A stretch of DNA of 64,000 bases. Origin: JBBDWJ01 sp963824095 (lineage in GTDB: Bacteria > Acidobacteriota > Terriglobia > Bryobacterales > UBA6623). The notes under the pieces are model-generated. The model searched no databases. It was given only the letters and a program-made list of their open reading frames with translations, and was not told the DNA's origin. The translations under genes and the position numbers were made by a program. Where the stretch lies: NCBI GenBank assembly GCA_963824095.1, contig CAWGNS010000014.1, positions 434,001-498,000 of the forward strand, read 5' to 3'. Numbering within the stretch: the first letter of the stretch is position 1; every line of letters begins with the position of its first letter. Positions 56,426-64,000 of this stretch are shown here, in pieces.

Positions 56426-57331
56426 TCAGAAATCGTCCGCCGCGCGGTAGGCGGCGATCACGGCCAACTCGCCTTCCTTGCCGGGCTTGCTGTTGCCGTG
56501 CTCCATGCCCACCACGCCCTGGTATCCCTTTTCGTGAAGCCGCTCGAAGATGTTCTTGTAATTGATCTCGCCGGTGCCGGGCTCTTTGCGACCGGGGTTG
56601 TCTCCGACCTGAAAGTAACCGATTTCGTCCCAGGCCATCTCCAGGTTCGGAATCAAGTTGCCGACCTGGATCTGCTGGTGATAGAGGTCGTCGAGAATCT
56701 TGCAACTGGGTGAATCGACCCCCTTGCAGATGGCGTAGGCCTGGGGCACCGTACGCAGGAACAGCCCGGGGTGATTGGTATACCAGTTGAGCGGCTCCAT
56801 CACCATCACCAGCCCCGCCGGCTCGCAGACCTCGGCCATGACCTTGAAATTCTCGATACAGTTGGCGGTCTGGAAGCCGATGTCGAGTTTCTGGTTGACG
56901 GCGTTGGGCACCACGGTGGTCCATTTCGCGCCGGTACGCTTGGCGGTCTCGATCGCACCGCGCATCGCCTTGCGGAGGCTCTCGCGGTATTCCTTGCCGG
57001 TATTCGTGACGAAATCGGAGCTGTCGCCCGAGGCGCTGCCGAACGACACGAACACCCCCATGGTCATGCCGAGCTTGTGCAGGGTCTCGCCCATCCTGGT
57101 CTGCACCTCGACGGGACGCTGCATCGCGCCGTTATCCTCCCAGGCAGTGAAACCCTGATCGGCCGAGAATTGGATCTGGTCGAGAATGTCGTCGCCGGCC
57201 GATTCCTTGAACATGCCGGCGTGCGGCCCATACTTCAGCTTGAAGCGGGCAGCATTGCTTTGCCCTCCCGCCGGGCCGGCCAAGGCCGCCGCGCCCGCCA
57301 GGGCAGTAGGGAAGAACTGTCGTCGCATCAT
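56426..57331 (-). CDS. Tat-exported sugar isomerase/hydroxypyruvate isomerase-like TIM barrel
   Basis: Protein of 301 residues with a twin-arginine-type leader (MMRRQFFPTALAGAAALAG), placing it in the periplasm. The rest is an AP-endonuclease-2/xylose-isomerase-like TIM barrel (PF01261): metal and active-site residues appear in VMVMEPLNW (Glu), CKILDDLYHQQI (Asp, His), and GMEHGNSKPG (Glu, His). The pattern is close to hydroxypyruvate isomerase and related sugar epimerases. Secreted members are common in Acidobacteria and Planctomycetes, and their substrates are mostly unknown. ATG 57331 has GGAGG seven bases upstream. Confidence 0.88.
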   Translation of the reverse strand: MMRRQFFPTALAGAAALAGPAGGQSNAARFKLKYGPHAGMFKESAGDDILDQIQFSADQGFTAWEDNGAMQRPVEVQTRMGETLHKLGMTMGVFVSFGSASGDSSDFVTNTGKEYRESLRKAMRGAIETAKRTGAKWTTVVPNAVNQKLDIGFQTANCIENFKVMAEVCEPAGLVMVMEPLNWYTNHPGLFLRTVPQAYAICKGVDSPSCKILDDLYHQQIQVGNLIPNLEMAWDEIGYFQVGDNPGRKEPGTGEINYKNIFERLHEKGYQGVVGMEHGNSKPGKEGELAVIAAYRAADDF

Positions 57332-57373
57332 GGCGCTCCCTCCTGGATGCCCTGCATTGTCGCAGGTTTAGCC

Positions 57374-57629
57374 CCAGTGGGGCAGGGCTCCGGCCTGCCC
57401 AGGAATGCCGCGCAGCGCCTCTGCTGCATCGCGAATTCGCAGACCGTAGCGCAGGGCTGGGTGTATTTCCCAGACCTGCGGCCTTCGGCTTAGCCTGTTG
57501 TTGATGAAGGAAAGGGGGCGATGTCGGTATGCCTGAGGTCAGGCCGTGTCAACGGAACAGGGTTTGGCAGAGCCCCAGCCCTGTGCCACGGGAAGGCGGA
57601 TTGGGCAGGCCGGAGCCCTGCCCCACTGG
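57374..57629. mobile_element. 256-bp element bounded by 28-bp perfect inverted repeats (MITE-like)
   Basis: The left end 57374-57401 is the exact reverse complement of 57602-57629. Inside lies CCAGACCTGCGG at 57470-57481 with flanks like the nuoCD-nuoE palindrome, so the element seems to be built of several dispersed repeat modules. No coding frame inside and no clear target duplication. Confidence 0.5.
57601..57629 (+). repeat. copy of the 28/29-bp dispersed palindromic repeat
   Basis: Identical over 29 bases to 12702-12730, 45 kb away, and over 28 bases to the reverse complement of 57374-57401. It abuts the stop codon of the inositol oxygenase gene, so it will be at the 3' end of that transcript. 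Confidence 0.85.
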
Positions 57630-58502
57630 TTACCAGCTCAGCGTGGCGGGCAGGTATTTGTCGATCAAACTCTGATAGTAGGGCCGAGCTTCTTCTGCCT
57701 TCGGCAGCGTGTCGCTCTTCGAATAGAGGTCGTAGCCGCTGAATTTCTTCACCCAGGGCAGCATCTTGTGGTCCTGCTCGTTCATCAGGTGGCGGTAGGC
57801 GCCTTCGCGGTGCCAGGGGTAGAAGGAGTGGTAGCGCAGCATGTAGAGTCCCTCGGTGGGGATCTTCGAATCCTTCATCACCTGGTAGATGTACTCGTCA
57901 TGGCCCCACGACAACATCACGTTGTCGAGGCCGCAGTTTTTCTCGTATACCCCCATCTCGGTCTGGTATTCGTCAACCTCGGCGTCGGGGTTGCTCTTGA
58001 AGAAATCGTGGAAGACGATCTTGTCCGACCAGGCGCAGCCAGCCGGAAAGGTGTCGCCGACCACCGCCCACTGTGGCTCGTCGTAGAAGCACAGCATCTT
58101 GCCCGAATCGTGGATCAGACCGACCAGCGCGAACCAGTCCGGGTGCCCGTCGTCGCGAATCTTCTCGGCGGTCTGCAGGGCGTGAACGATCTGCGGCTGG
58201 TCGGTGTCGGGGTCACTATCGTCGACGAGCTCGTTGAGGCGCATCAGCACGTCCCACATCGGGGCTTTTTCGTGGCGCAGGGGCAGGTAAGTCTCGTGCT
58301 GTTTCTTGACGAAGTCGAGCGTCTGCTGTTCGTGATTGAGGCGGTAGAACTCGCGCACGCCTTCGGGCGCTTCCTGGTAGTCGCGAAACTCGCTTCGCTT
58401 GCGATCGGGACGATAGCGCTCCTGGACGTAGTCGTCCCAGGCGTGGACGCTGCTGAGCGGATTGCCGTTGCCGCCGTCGGGATTGCCGCGCGCTGCGCTC
58501 AT
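57630..58502 (-). CDS. myo-inositol oxygenase
   Basis: Cytosolic di-iron enzyme of 290 residues that oxidises myo-inositol to D-glucuronate with O2. All six metal ligands of the HD-domain fold are seen: His107 (VHALQTAE), His131-Asp132 (LIHDSGK), His201 (SWGHDEY), His225 (RYHSFYPWH) and Asp258 (GYDLYSKSD). The family is best known from eukaryotes but also present in some bacteria including Acidobacteria. ATG 58502 is chosen over ATG 58514 because GGAGG sits five bases before it. The neighbouring exported sugar isomerase is on the same strand, but no inositol transporter or uronate pathway gene is close. Confidence 0.94.
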   Translation of the reverse strand: MSAARGNPDGGNGNPLSSVHAWDDYVQERYRPDRKRSEFRDYQEAPEGVREFYRLNHEQQTLDFVKKQHETYLPLRHEKAPMWDVLMRLNELVDDSDPDTDQPQIVHALQTAEKIRDDGHPDWFALVGLIHDSGKMLCFYDEPQWAVVGDTFPAGCAWSDKIVFHDFFKSNPDAEVDEYQTEMGVYEKNCGLDNVMLSWGHDEYIYQVMKDSKIPTEGLYMLRYHSFYPWHREGAYRHLMNEQDHKMLPWVKKFSGYDLYSKSDTLPKAEEARPYYQSLIDKYLPATLSW

Positions 58503-58780
58503 CGAGACCTCCATCTGCTGCGCGACCCCGCGCGCCTGCGGGTGAAACCTGGCTCCGGGGGTCCGAAACTTTCCTCAGCCTAACATGGCGGCTGGCAGGG
58601 TTTGGGGACTCGCGCCGGCCAGTTGAGCGGAGAAGGATTGGCCGTCAAGGGCCGGCGTCATCCGCGCCGGCAACGAGCCGCGCCCCCGGGCCGCGTCTGT
58701 ATGCGTCCGAAACGGGCGCGGTCACAGTGCCGCGGTCGCGGTGCCGCGATTCGCCGTTGCCTGGTCTTGCGGTGCTCTAC

Positions 58781-61700
58781 CTAGTGCTGCACCGGCAGCA
58801 ACACTTTCGGACTGCCGGCGCCGCCGAGAGCCACGTTCAACTCGCGATTCCCCGACTGCACGCCGTTGCCGACCACGAAGTTGATCTGGTAGACGGTGAC
58901 CAGCCCCGGGGCGTAAAACGCAGTGTTTTCGACCACCGCCTGGCCGACACCGTCGATCCCGACGACCGGGTTGTTCACGGTCCGCGCCAGTGGCACCGGG
59001 CCGACGGCGTTGGTGGGCACCACGGGGCTGGTGGCGCCCAGGCCAGTCAGGTACAACTGGACCACGTCGCCCGGGTGCACCGGGTTGCTCGGGGTCACCA
59101 GCGAATAGTCGGCGTGGAGCGCGGCCGCGTAGCTGCCACCCTCGACCGCCACCTGGAAGACGGCCGGTTGCAGCGCCGCAATCAGCACGCCGCTGATCGT
59201 CGTCGAGCTACCGTTGTTGGTGAGCACCACCGGAACCGAACCCGGGGCGGGGATGCCGAACGGCACCTGGATGTTGATCTGCTCCTGGCCGTTGATATTG
59301 GCCAAGCCCAGGATCGGCGCGCGGATGCCGTTCACCGTCACGGTAACGCCGTGGAACTCCAACGGCCAGATGCCCGCCGCTTGCGCCGAGCCAGGCGCTG
59401 AGAGCGCGGCCGAGACGTTCGGAGACGGCAGCGCGACGCCGTCGACCCCTTCCATCAGGCCGACGCCGAAGATCGTGCCGGTGCTGCCGGGCACCCATCC
59501 CTGCTGGAAGCTGGCACCGTTCACGAAGCCAACCAGGCTGACCTCGGGGATGCGCCCGACGGCGTTGACCGTGAACTGCACGGTGCGACTCTGATTCTGG
59601 ATCACGGCGGTAGCTTCCACTACGATCGGCCCGACCACGTTGCCCGCGGTCACCGTCGCGGTCGCCAAGCCCTGGCTGTCGGTTATCGCGCTGGGCGGGG
59701 AAACCATCCCGCTACCCGAGATGACGTTGAAGGTGACGTTGACGCCGTGGACGCCGACGCCGCTGTCGGAAAGCACCTGGGCCACCAGCGGCTGCGTGGA
59801 GGCCTGGTTCAGACCAAGGGTCTGATTGTTACCCGACGAAACTTCCAACCGGCTGGCTACCGCGGTCGTGTTCAGGTTGAAGACCGCCGTGTAGCCTTCA
59901 ATGGCGGCGCTGATGGTGAACGGGCCGCTACGGTTGGCGAGCCGCACGCGCGTCGAGGCGTGGCCGGCGTTGTCGGTGGCCTGCGAAACCGGCGCGACCA
60001 GCTCGGCCGCGTCGGACGGAGCGACCGTCCAGGTAACCGGTTGAGCGGGAATGCCGTTGGAGCAGGCGTCCCCGGCCAGAACCAGCAGTGCCTGACCCAG
60101 GATCAGTCCGGCGCCGCCGTTCTGATTGTCGCCGCGTTCTTTCGTCAAGGCCGCGAGGCTGCCGCGCACGGCATGGTAGTTGACGGTCCGCGTGGGCGAA
60201 TCGGGCTGCAGGCTGATATTGATGATGCCGGTGTTGAGCTTGGGGCAGCCGAAGGTGACTGCCGTCGAGATTTCGCCATTGACATCGGTTAGGCCGACCG
60301 GCGGGTTGAAACTCAGATCGTCGCTGGAGGAAAAGTACACGATCGCGCCCTGCGCCGGCCCGCCGAGGGGACTGATGGCGCGCACGCGAACGCCGTCCGC
60401 AATCGTGTCGCCCACCCCGCCTTCGACCGTCTCGGCGCTGAGCAGCACGACGTCACTGGCGACCCCGGGGCTCGCCGGCAGGATCGTCGCCTTGAAGGGC
60501 TCGGGCAGACTGCGCGGCGGCGTCGAGTTGTCGGTGACGTTGATGGTGACGAACGTCGGCGAGGCAACGATGGCGGCGCTACAGTGGAACGCCGCGGTGC
60601 CGTTGTCATCAGTGAGCAGAGAGGTGGGGCAGAACAGGGAATTGGCCGGATTCGGAGTGACCTTGAGGATCAGACCTTTCTGCGGCCCGTTTTCGTTGAC
60701 CGCTTGGACGGTCAGCGGCAGCAGGAAGTTCGATCCGCGCGGCACGTACTGGTTGTCGCCCGAAACCTTGCTGAGGCCGTTGACCAGCGAGCCGCTGGGC
60801 AGGATGTTGACCAGAAAGACGATGCTGCGCGTGCCGTCGCCCACCGTGACCCGCACCTGCGTCTCGGTGATGACCTTGGCGGCCGTACACGAGATTTCGG
60901 CCAGGCCTTGCTCATCGGTGGTGGCCTGGGCGTCGCAGGTGAGGAAGGTGCTGTCGGGCGAAACCGTCAGCACCAGGCCGCTTTGAGGCGTCGTTCCCGA
61001 AAAAGCCTGCGCGCGGAGATCAAAAGTGCTTTCGGTGGAAACCCGGCGCGGGTCGGTCGACACTTTGTTCAATCCCGACGAAGGATTTCCGGCCGCAAGC
61101 ACCGTGACTCCGTAGGTGACCGTGCGCGATGGGTTGCCCGCGTCGGTGACTTGAATCTCCACCTCGGTGTTCTCGGTCACGTTGCCCGCCGTGCAGTTGA
61201 TCGTCGCCACGCCGTTAAGAGAGGTTGGCGCCGTGGCCGGACAAACCGCTGCCCCCGGTGGAGAAGTCGCCACGTTGAGCAGCAGATCGCCCTGGGGCGT
61301 GCCGCCGGTGCGGGCCTCCGCCAGCAACTGAAACGTCGAGCCTTTCAGAATCGAGATGCCGTCGCCATAGAGTTTGGTCAACCCGTCGACGGTCGAGCCC
61401 TGCGGGGCGACCTTGATGTGGTAGATCGCACAGCCGAGAAATGAGGTGACCGAAATTTCCACGTCGGTCAGTCCATCGACCTCGAAGGCGCGGCAGACGA
61501 ACGTCGTGGGGCCGCTGATCAAGAAACGGTCGCAAGACACGACGCTGGGCAGCGAGGTGGTGACATTACCCTGCACCCCGCCGGTGGCCGTCGACGAGTC
61601 GCCGATGGTGAGGAAGAAGGCGGTGTTCTCGACGATCACCTGGCCGTCGCCGCCTTTGGCCATGGTGCAGTTCTGCTGTTCGATGGGGCCGCCGACCAGG

Positions 61701-62773
61701 GCCATCGCGACGGGCGCCTCGGCGAGATCAACCGCCTTCTGTTGGACCGTGCAGCTCGAGTCGGATTTGATCAGCCGCGGCTCGTCGCGCGTGGCGAGAA
61801 ACATCGTCGCGCCGTCGGGCGAGGCCGCCACGGCCGCGATCTGGGTGGGCGCAAACGGGTTGCCGCTGGCCGGGTCCCGGAATTCGAGAAACGGGCTGGC
61901 GGGGGCGAACCGCGTGCGGAGGAAGCCGTCGCCCACCCGCAACAGGAGCTGGTCTTGATTGGAAAGCAGCAGCCGGTCGATCGTCAGGCGCTGATTGCGG
62001 ACCGGGCTGGGCGCCACGTTCTTGAGGTCCGAGGCCTGGCCGACGTTCGCGCTGGCGTTGGCGAGCGTGAACGAGGTCTCCTCCTGGTGCGCTTTCTTGA
62101 GTTCCTCGATCGACTGGAAGAAGTTTTCGGTCAACTGGTTGAGGTCGTAGAGCGCGCCAGGGGAGGCGGCGTAAACCTTCGAGCCGTTGGGCGAGGCGGC
62201 CATGGCGGTCGGCGCCTCGGGCAGTTCCGCGATGGTGTCGAGCAGCTCGCCGCTGGTCAGGTCGATGACGCGCAGGTAGGTCGACTCGGTGGAGGCGACG
62301 TAGGCGCGCTCGGAGCCGGGCAGCGCCACGACCAGCGTCGGCGTAAAGCCGGGCTCGAGCGTGGCGGCGATCGTGTCGGTCGAGGTGTCGATGACGTAGA
62401 CGCTGTTGCCGGCGGCGGCCAGCAGGTGGCGGCCGTCGGGCGAAAGCGCCGCGGCGTTGGAGCCGCCCGCCAGCGGCTCGGGCAGAAACAGGTTTCCGCG
62501 GACGGAAAAGTCGGCGTTGAGGATGGCGATGGAGCCCTCGCTCACCACGTAGAACTTTTCGATCCGGCGCACGTCGGCGGGGTCGGCCACCGCAAAAGCA
62601 TACCCGGCGCGCCGGCCGACCGCCGGACTGGCGAGCCGTTCGAGGCTCTGCGCGTCGTAGACCGTGGCGGTTGGGGAATCCCCGTCGAAAACGAACAGGT
62701 AGCTGGCGGCTTGGAGCCGCAGCGGCGCCACCACCAGAAGGGAGACGAAAAGGAGGCGAAGAAAACGCTGCAT
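58781..62773 (-). CDS. large secreted beta-propeller/Ig-like protein with TIGR03437-type C-terminus
   Basis: Secreted protein of 1330 residues with a signal peptide (MQRFLRLLFVSLLVVAPLRL). Region 1 (about 24-370) is a seven-blade-type propeller with SPDGRHLLAAAGN, YVIDTSTDTIAATL and SPNGSKVYAAS repeats. Region 2 (about 440-1080) has several Ig-like modules; three share a GLxKVSGD-like opening about 100 residues apart (GLTKLYGDG, GLNKVSTDP, GLSKVSGDN), and the last contains ITDSQGLATATVTAGNV typical of bacterial Ig-like group 1. Region 3 (about 1090-1330; VNGASFQQGWVPGSTGTIFG, GEVVQLYLTGLG-like) fits TIGR03437, a domain near-restricted to Solibacter relatives. ATG 62773 has GAGG eight bases upstream. 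Confidence 0.88.
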   Translation of the reverse strand: MQRFLRLLFVSLLVVAPLRLQAASYLFVFDGDSPTATVYDAQSLERLASPAVGRRAGYAFAVADPADVRRIEKFYVVSEGSIAILNADFSVRGNLFLPEPLAGGSNAAALSPDGRHLLAAAGNSVYVIDTSTDTIAATLEPGFTPTLVVALPGSERAYVASTESTYLRVIDLTSGELLDTIAELPEAPTAMAASPNGSKVYAASPGALYDLNQLTENFFQSIEELKKAHQEETSFTLANASANVGQASDLKNVAPSPVRNQRLTIDRLLLSNQDQLLLRVGDGFLRTRFAPASPFLEFRDPASGNPFAPTQIAAVAASPDGATMFLATRDEPRLIKSDSSCTVQQKAVDLAEAPVAMALVGGPIEQQNCTMAKGGDGQVIVENTAFFLTIGDSSTATGGVQGNVTTSLPSVVSCDRFLISGPTTFVCRAFEVDGLTDVEISVTSFLGCAIYHIKVAPQGSTVDGLTKLYGDGISILKGSTFQLLAEARTGGTPQGDLLLNVATSPPGAAVCPATAPTSLNGVATINCTAGNVTENTEVEIQVTDAGNPSRTVTYGVTVLAAGNPSSGLNKVSTDPRRVSTESTFDLRAQAFSGTTPQSGLVLTVSPDSTFLTCDAQATTDEQGLAEISCTAAKVITETQVRVTVGDGTRSIVFLVNILPSGSLVNGLSKVSGDNQYVPRGSNFLLPLTVQAVNENGPQKGLILKVTPNPANSLFCPTSLLTDDNGTAAFHCSAAIVASPTFVTINVTDNSTPPRSLPEPFKATILPASPGVASDVVLLSAETVEGGVGDTIADGVRVRAISPLGGPAQGAIVYFSSSDDLSFNPPVGLTDVNGEISTAVTFGCPKLNTGIINISLQPDSPTRTVNYHAVRGSLAALTKERGDNQNGGAGLILGQALLVLAGDACSNGIPAQPVTWTVAPSDAAELVAPVSQATDNAGHASTRVRLANRSGPFTISAAIEGYTAVFNLNTTAVASRLEVSSGNNQTLGLNQASTQPLVAQVLSDSGVGVHGVNVTFNVISGSGMVSPPSAITDSQGLATATVTAGNVVGPIVVEATAVIQNQSRTVQFTVNAVGRIPEVSLVGFVNGASFQQGWVPGSTGTIFGVGLMEGVDGVALPSPNVSAALSAPGSAQAAGIWPLEFHGVTVTVNGIRAPILGLANINGQEQINIQVPFGIPAPGSVPVVLTNNGSSTTISGVLIAALQPAVFQVAVEGGSYAAALHADYSLVTPSNPVHPGDVVQLYLTGLGATSPVVPTNAVGPVPLARTVNNPVVGIDGVGQAVVENTAFYAPGLVTVYQINFVVGNGVQSGNRELNVALGGAGSPKVLLPVQH

Positions 62774-63192
62774 GACGACCTCGATCGATTGGCCAGGGCG
62801 GGCACGCCCAGATGCGCCGCGCCGGCCGGGGGGATGCGTTCGAGTCATTTCAGCAACTCGATTGGAACCTGTGACGCCCGCCGGCGGCCTGCTTGCCCTC
62901 CGGAAGTACTGGACCGTTTCCAGACGGCTACCCGCCCAACAGGCGGGCGACGCCGCCGCACGACGGCCCCGAGACCGGCTTGGGCGGGCACAAGAACGTC
63001 TGGACATTCTATCGCAAACGAACCAAAACGCTGGTACGGGACGGGCTGGGGGCTGGCAGGCCGCGATTCCGGCCTCTGCGGCTTCTCCGGCGAAACGCCT
63101 CGCCGGCGCGGATTGCAACGCGCACCCAGGTTGGAAAACGACAGTTCAGTGAGCGGGCTCCCCCTATGATACACGAAGGGTAGCGCCCGTGG

Positions 63193-63211
63193 GGCAGGCT
63201 TCCAGCCTGCC
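63193..63211. repeat. 8-bp hairpin GGCAGGCT-TCC-AGCCTGCC
   Basis: Exact inverted repeat preceded by GTGGG, like the end of the 28-bp repeat family (AGTGGGGCAGG). A related dispersed palindrome. Confidence 0.6.
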
Positions 63212-63283
63212 AAAAAGGCTGTGCTTTGGGAACGTGCCGGGAACCCGTGGGGGGTCGAGAAGCGTAGCCGGCTTCCGGCGACG

Positions 63284-63303
63284 GACAGGCGGGAGCGCCT
63301 GTC
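63284..63303 (-). terminator. 8-bp hairpin just after the VWA gene
   Basis: GACAGGCG-GGAG-CGCCTGTC is an exact inverted repeat beginning nine bases beyond the VWA stop codon on the minus strand. The position suits a terminator or 3'-end stabiliser; no T-run follows. Confidence 0.4.
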
Positions 63304-63311
63304 TCTACGCC

Positions 63312-64000
63312 CTAGTGAACCACCTTGGTCTTCTGGTTCATATAGTCCATCAGCAGGTACTGGCCCAGCGTGTAGGGGGTCGTGAAGTAAGCCTTGCCGC
63401 GGCAGATCTGGGTCACCTTCTGAATGAACTGCACCATGGCGTAGTCGCGGGCCAGCATGAAGGTGTTGATGAGCACCCCGGCGCGCTTGCACTTGTGGAC
63501 TTCTTCGAGCGTGCGGCTGATGACCAGGGGATCGAGCCCGAAGGGGTTTTTGTAGATGCGGCCGTCTTCGAGCGTGAGCGCCGAGGGTTTGCCGTCGGTG
63601 ATCATGATGATCTGCCGCATATCCTTGCGCTGCCGCCGCAGGATGCGCTGCGCGACGATCAGTCCCTCGCGCGTGTTGGTGTAGAAGGGCCCGACCTGCA
63701 CCCGCGCCAGCTCCGAAAGCGGCATTTCTTCCGCCGAGTCGTGGAACAGCACCAGGTTGAGCGAGTCGCCCGGGTATTGCGTGCGGATCAGGTGCGACAA
63801 CGCCAGCGCCACGCGCTTGGCCGGGGTGAAGCGGTCTTCGCCGTAAAGAATCATGCTGTGGCTGCAGTCGAGCATCAGCACCGTGGCGCAGGAGCTTTGG
63901 TATTCGGCCTGGCGCACCATGAGGTCGGGATATTCGAGATTGAGCGGGCCCTGGCCGATCCCCTCGCGTTTGATGGCGTTGGAAATCGTGGCGCTGACGT
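63312..64000 (-). CDS. VWA-domain protein, 5' end beyond the window
   Basis: The frame is open from the stop at 63312 through base 64000, so the gene continues to the right. The visible 229 residues form a von Willebrand factor A domain: the MIDAS metal site is DCSHSM (DxSxS), with the Thr of TNTREGL and MITDGKPS completing it. It ends with the C-terminal VINTFMLARDYAMVQFIQKV. Such proteins usually work with a MoxR-type AAA+ ATPase in metal-insertion or maturation roles, and a moxR-like gene may lie just off the right edge. No signal peptide or membrane span is visible in this part. Confidence 0.88.
   Translation of the reverse strand, partial: VSATISNAIKREGIGQGPLNLEYPDLMVRQAEYQSSCATVLMLDCSHSMILYGEDRFTPAKRVALALSHLIRTQYPGDSLNLVLFHDSAEEMPLSELARVQVGPFYTNTREGLIVAQRILRRQRKDMRQIIMITDGKPSALTLEDGRIYKNPFGLDPLVISRTLEEVHKCKRAGVLINTFMLARDYAMVQFIQKVTQICRGKAYFTTPYTLGQYLLMDYMNQKTKVVH

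Larger units (their letters stand above)
57332..57629. other. 298-bp spacer made mostly of a repeat-bounded element
   Basis: Apart from the isomerase Shine-Dalgarno region (57332-57373), the whole spacer lies between two inverted copies of the 28-bp repeat (57374-57401 and 57602-57629). It has no gene. Confidence 0.6.
62774..63311. other. 538-bp spacer with two hairpins, no gene seen
   Basis: Lies between the VWA gene and the large secreted protein gene (both minus strand). It holds the hairpins at 63193-63211 and 63284-63303. The upstream in-frame extension of the secreted protein (to 63118) is Arg/Ala/Pro-rich and not credible as protein. Confidence 0.55.

Noticed and set aside
61742..63169. 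475-codon plus-strand frame opposite the large secreted protein
   Set aside because: Gly/Arg/Val-rich antisense shadow; the minus strand has a signal peptide and propeller repeats.

Overview
This is a GC-rich chromosomal window that most resembles an Acidobacteriota genome of the Solibacter/Bryobacter type. Three things point there: a very large secreted protein (58781-62773) ending in what looks like the TIGR03437 domain typical of Solibacteres, an Oar-like TonB-dependent receptor with an N-terminal carboxypeptidase-regulatory domain (49639-52995), and a TPR regulator-like protein (37265-39259) of a kind very common in that group. The taxonomic call is an inference from gene content. I saw no rRNA, tRNA, CRISPR array, phage or intact transposase.

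Layout. 1-5406 (minus): the GlgE alpha-glucan pathway, with glgE followed by a TreS-maltokinase fusion that runs off the left edge. 5630-12434 (minus): a five-gene export operon in the order TolC-like channel, HlyD-like adaptor, one protein with two ABC ATPase domains, and two ABC-2 permeases; this is the E. coli ybhGFSR arrangement with its own outer-membrane channel. 12767-16617 (minus): a secreted sulfatase, an HdeA-like periplasmic protein with a repetitive tail, and a KamA-family radical SAM protein. 17444-32263 (plus): a complete respiratory complex I operon, nuoA-B-CD-E-F-G-H-I-J-K-L-M-N, with nuoC and nuoD fused. Most junctions overlap or are a few bases, but three are opened by palindromic spacers.

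32418-48630: a mixed block with an M48 metalloprotease, two CBS-domain proteins on either side of a GT-C-like membrane protein, the TPR protein, an alpha/beta hydrolase that appears to have lost its catalytic Ser and His, two dolichyl-phosphate-sugar-synthase-like family 2 glycosyltransferases, two methyltransferases (one frameshifted), a large polytopic membrane protein, a DUF1080 glycoside-hydrolase-like protein and a small secreted protein. This looks like envelope or glycan biology, but the pathway cannot be named from sequence alone.

49639-64000: the TonB-dependent receptor, then a minus-strand run of a HAD-family dehalogenase, secG, tpiA, two consecutive 50-residue CcmD-like genes and ccmC, then a Tat-exported sugar isomerase-like protein, myo-inositol oxygenase, the 1330-residue secreted propeller/Ig-like protein, and a VWA-domain protein cut by the right edge.

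Intergenic DNA is full of short perfect palindromes. Two spacers (44020-44225 and 57374-57629) are bounded by perfect inverted repeats of 22 and 28 bp, and the 28-bp sequence occurs a third time at 12702-12730. I did not find a clearly new multi-gene system. The most unusual items are these repeat-bounded elements, the tandem ccmD genes, the asymmetric double ABC ATPase and the catalytically degenerate hydrolase.
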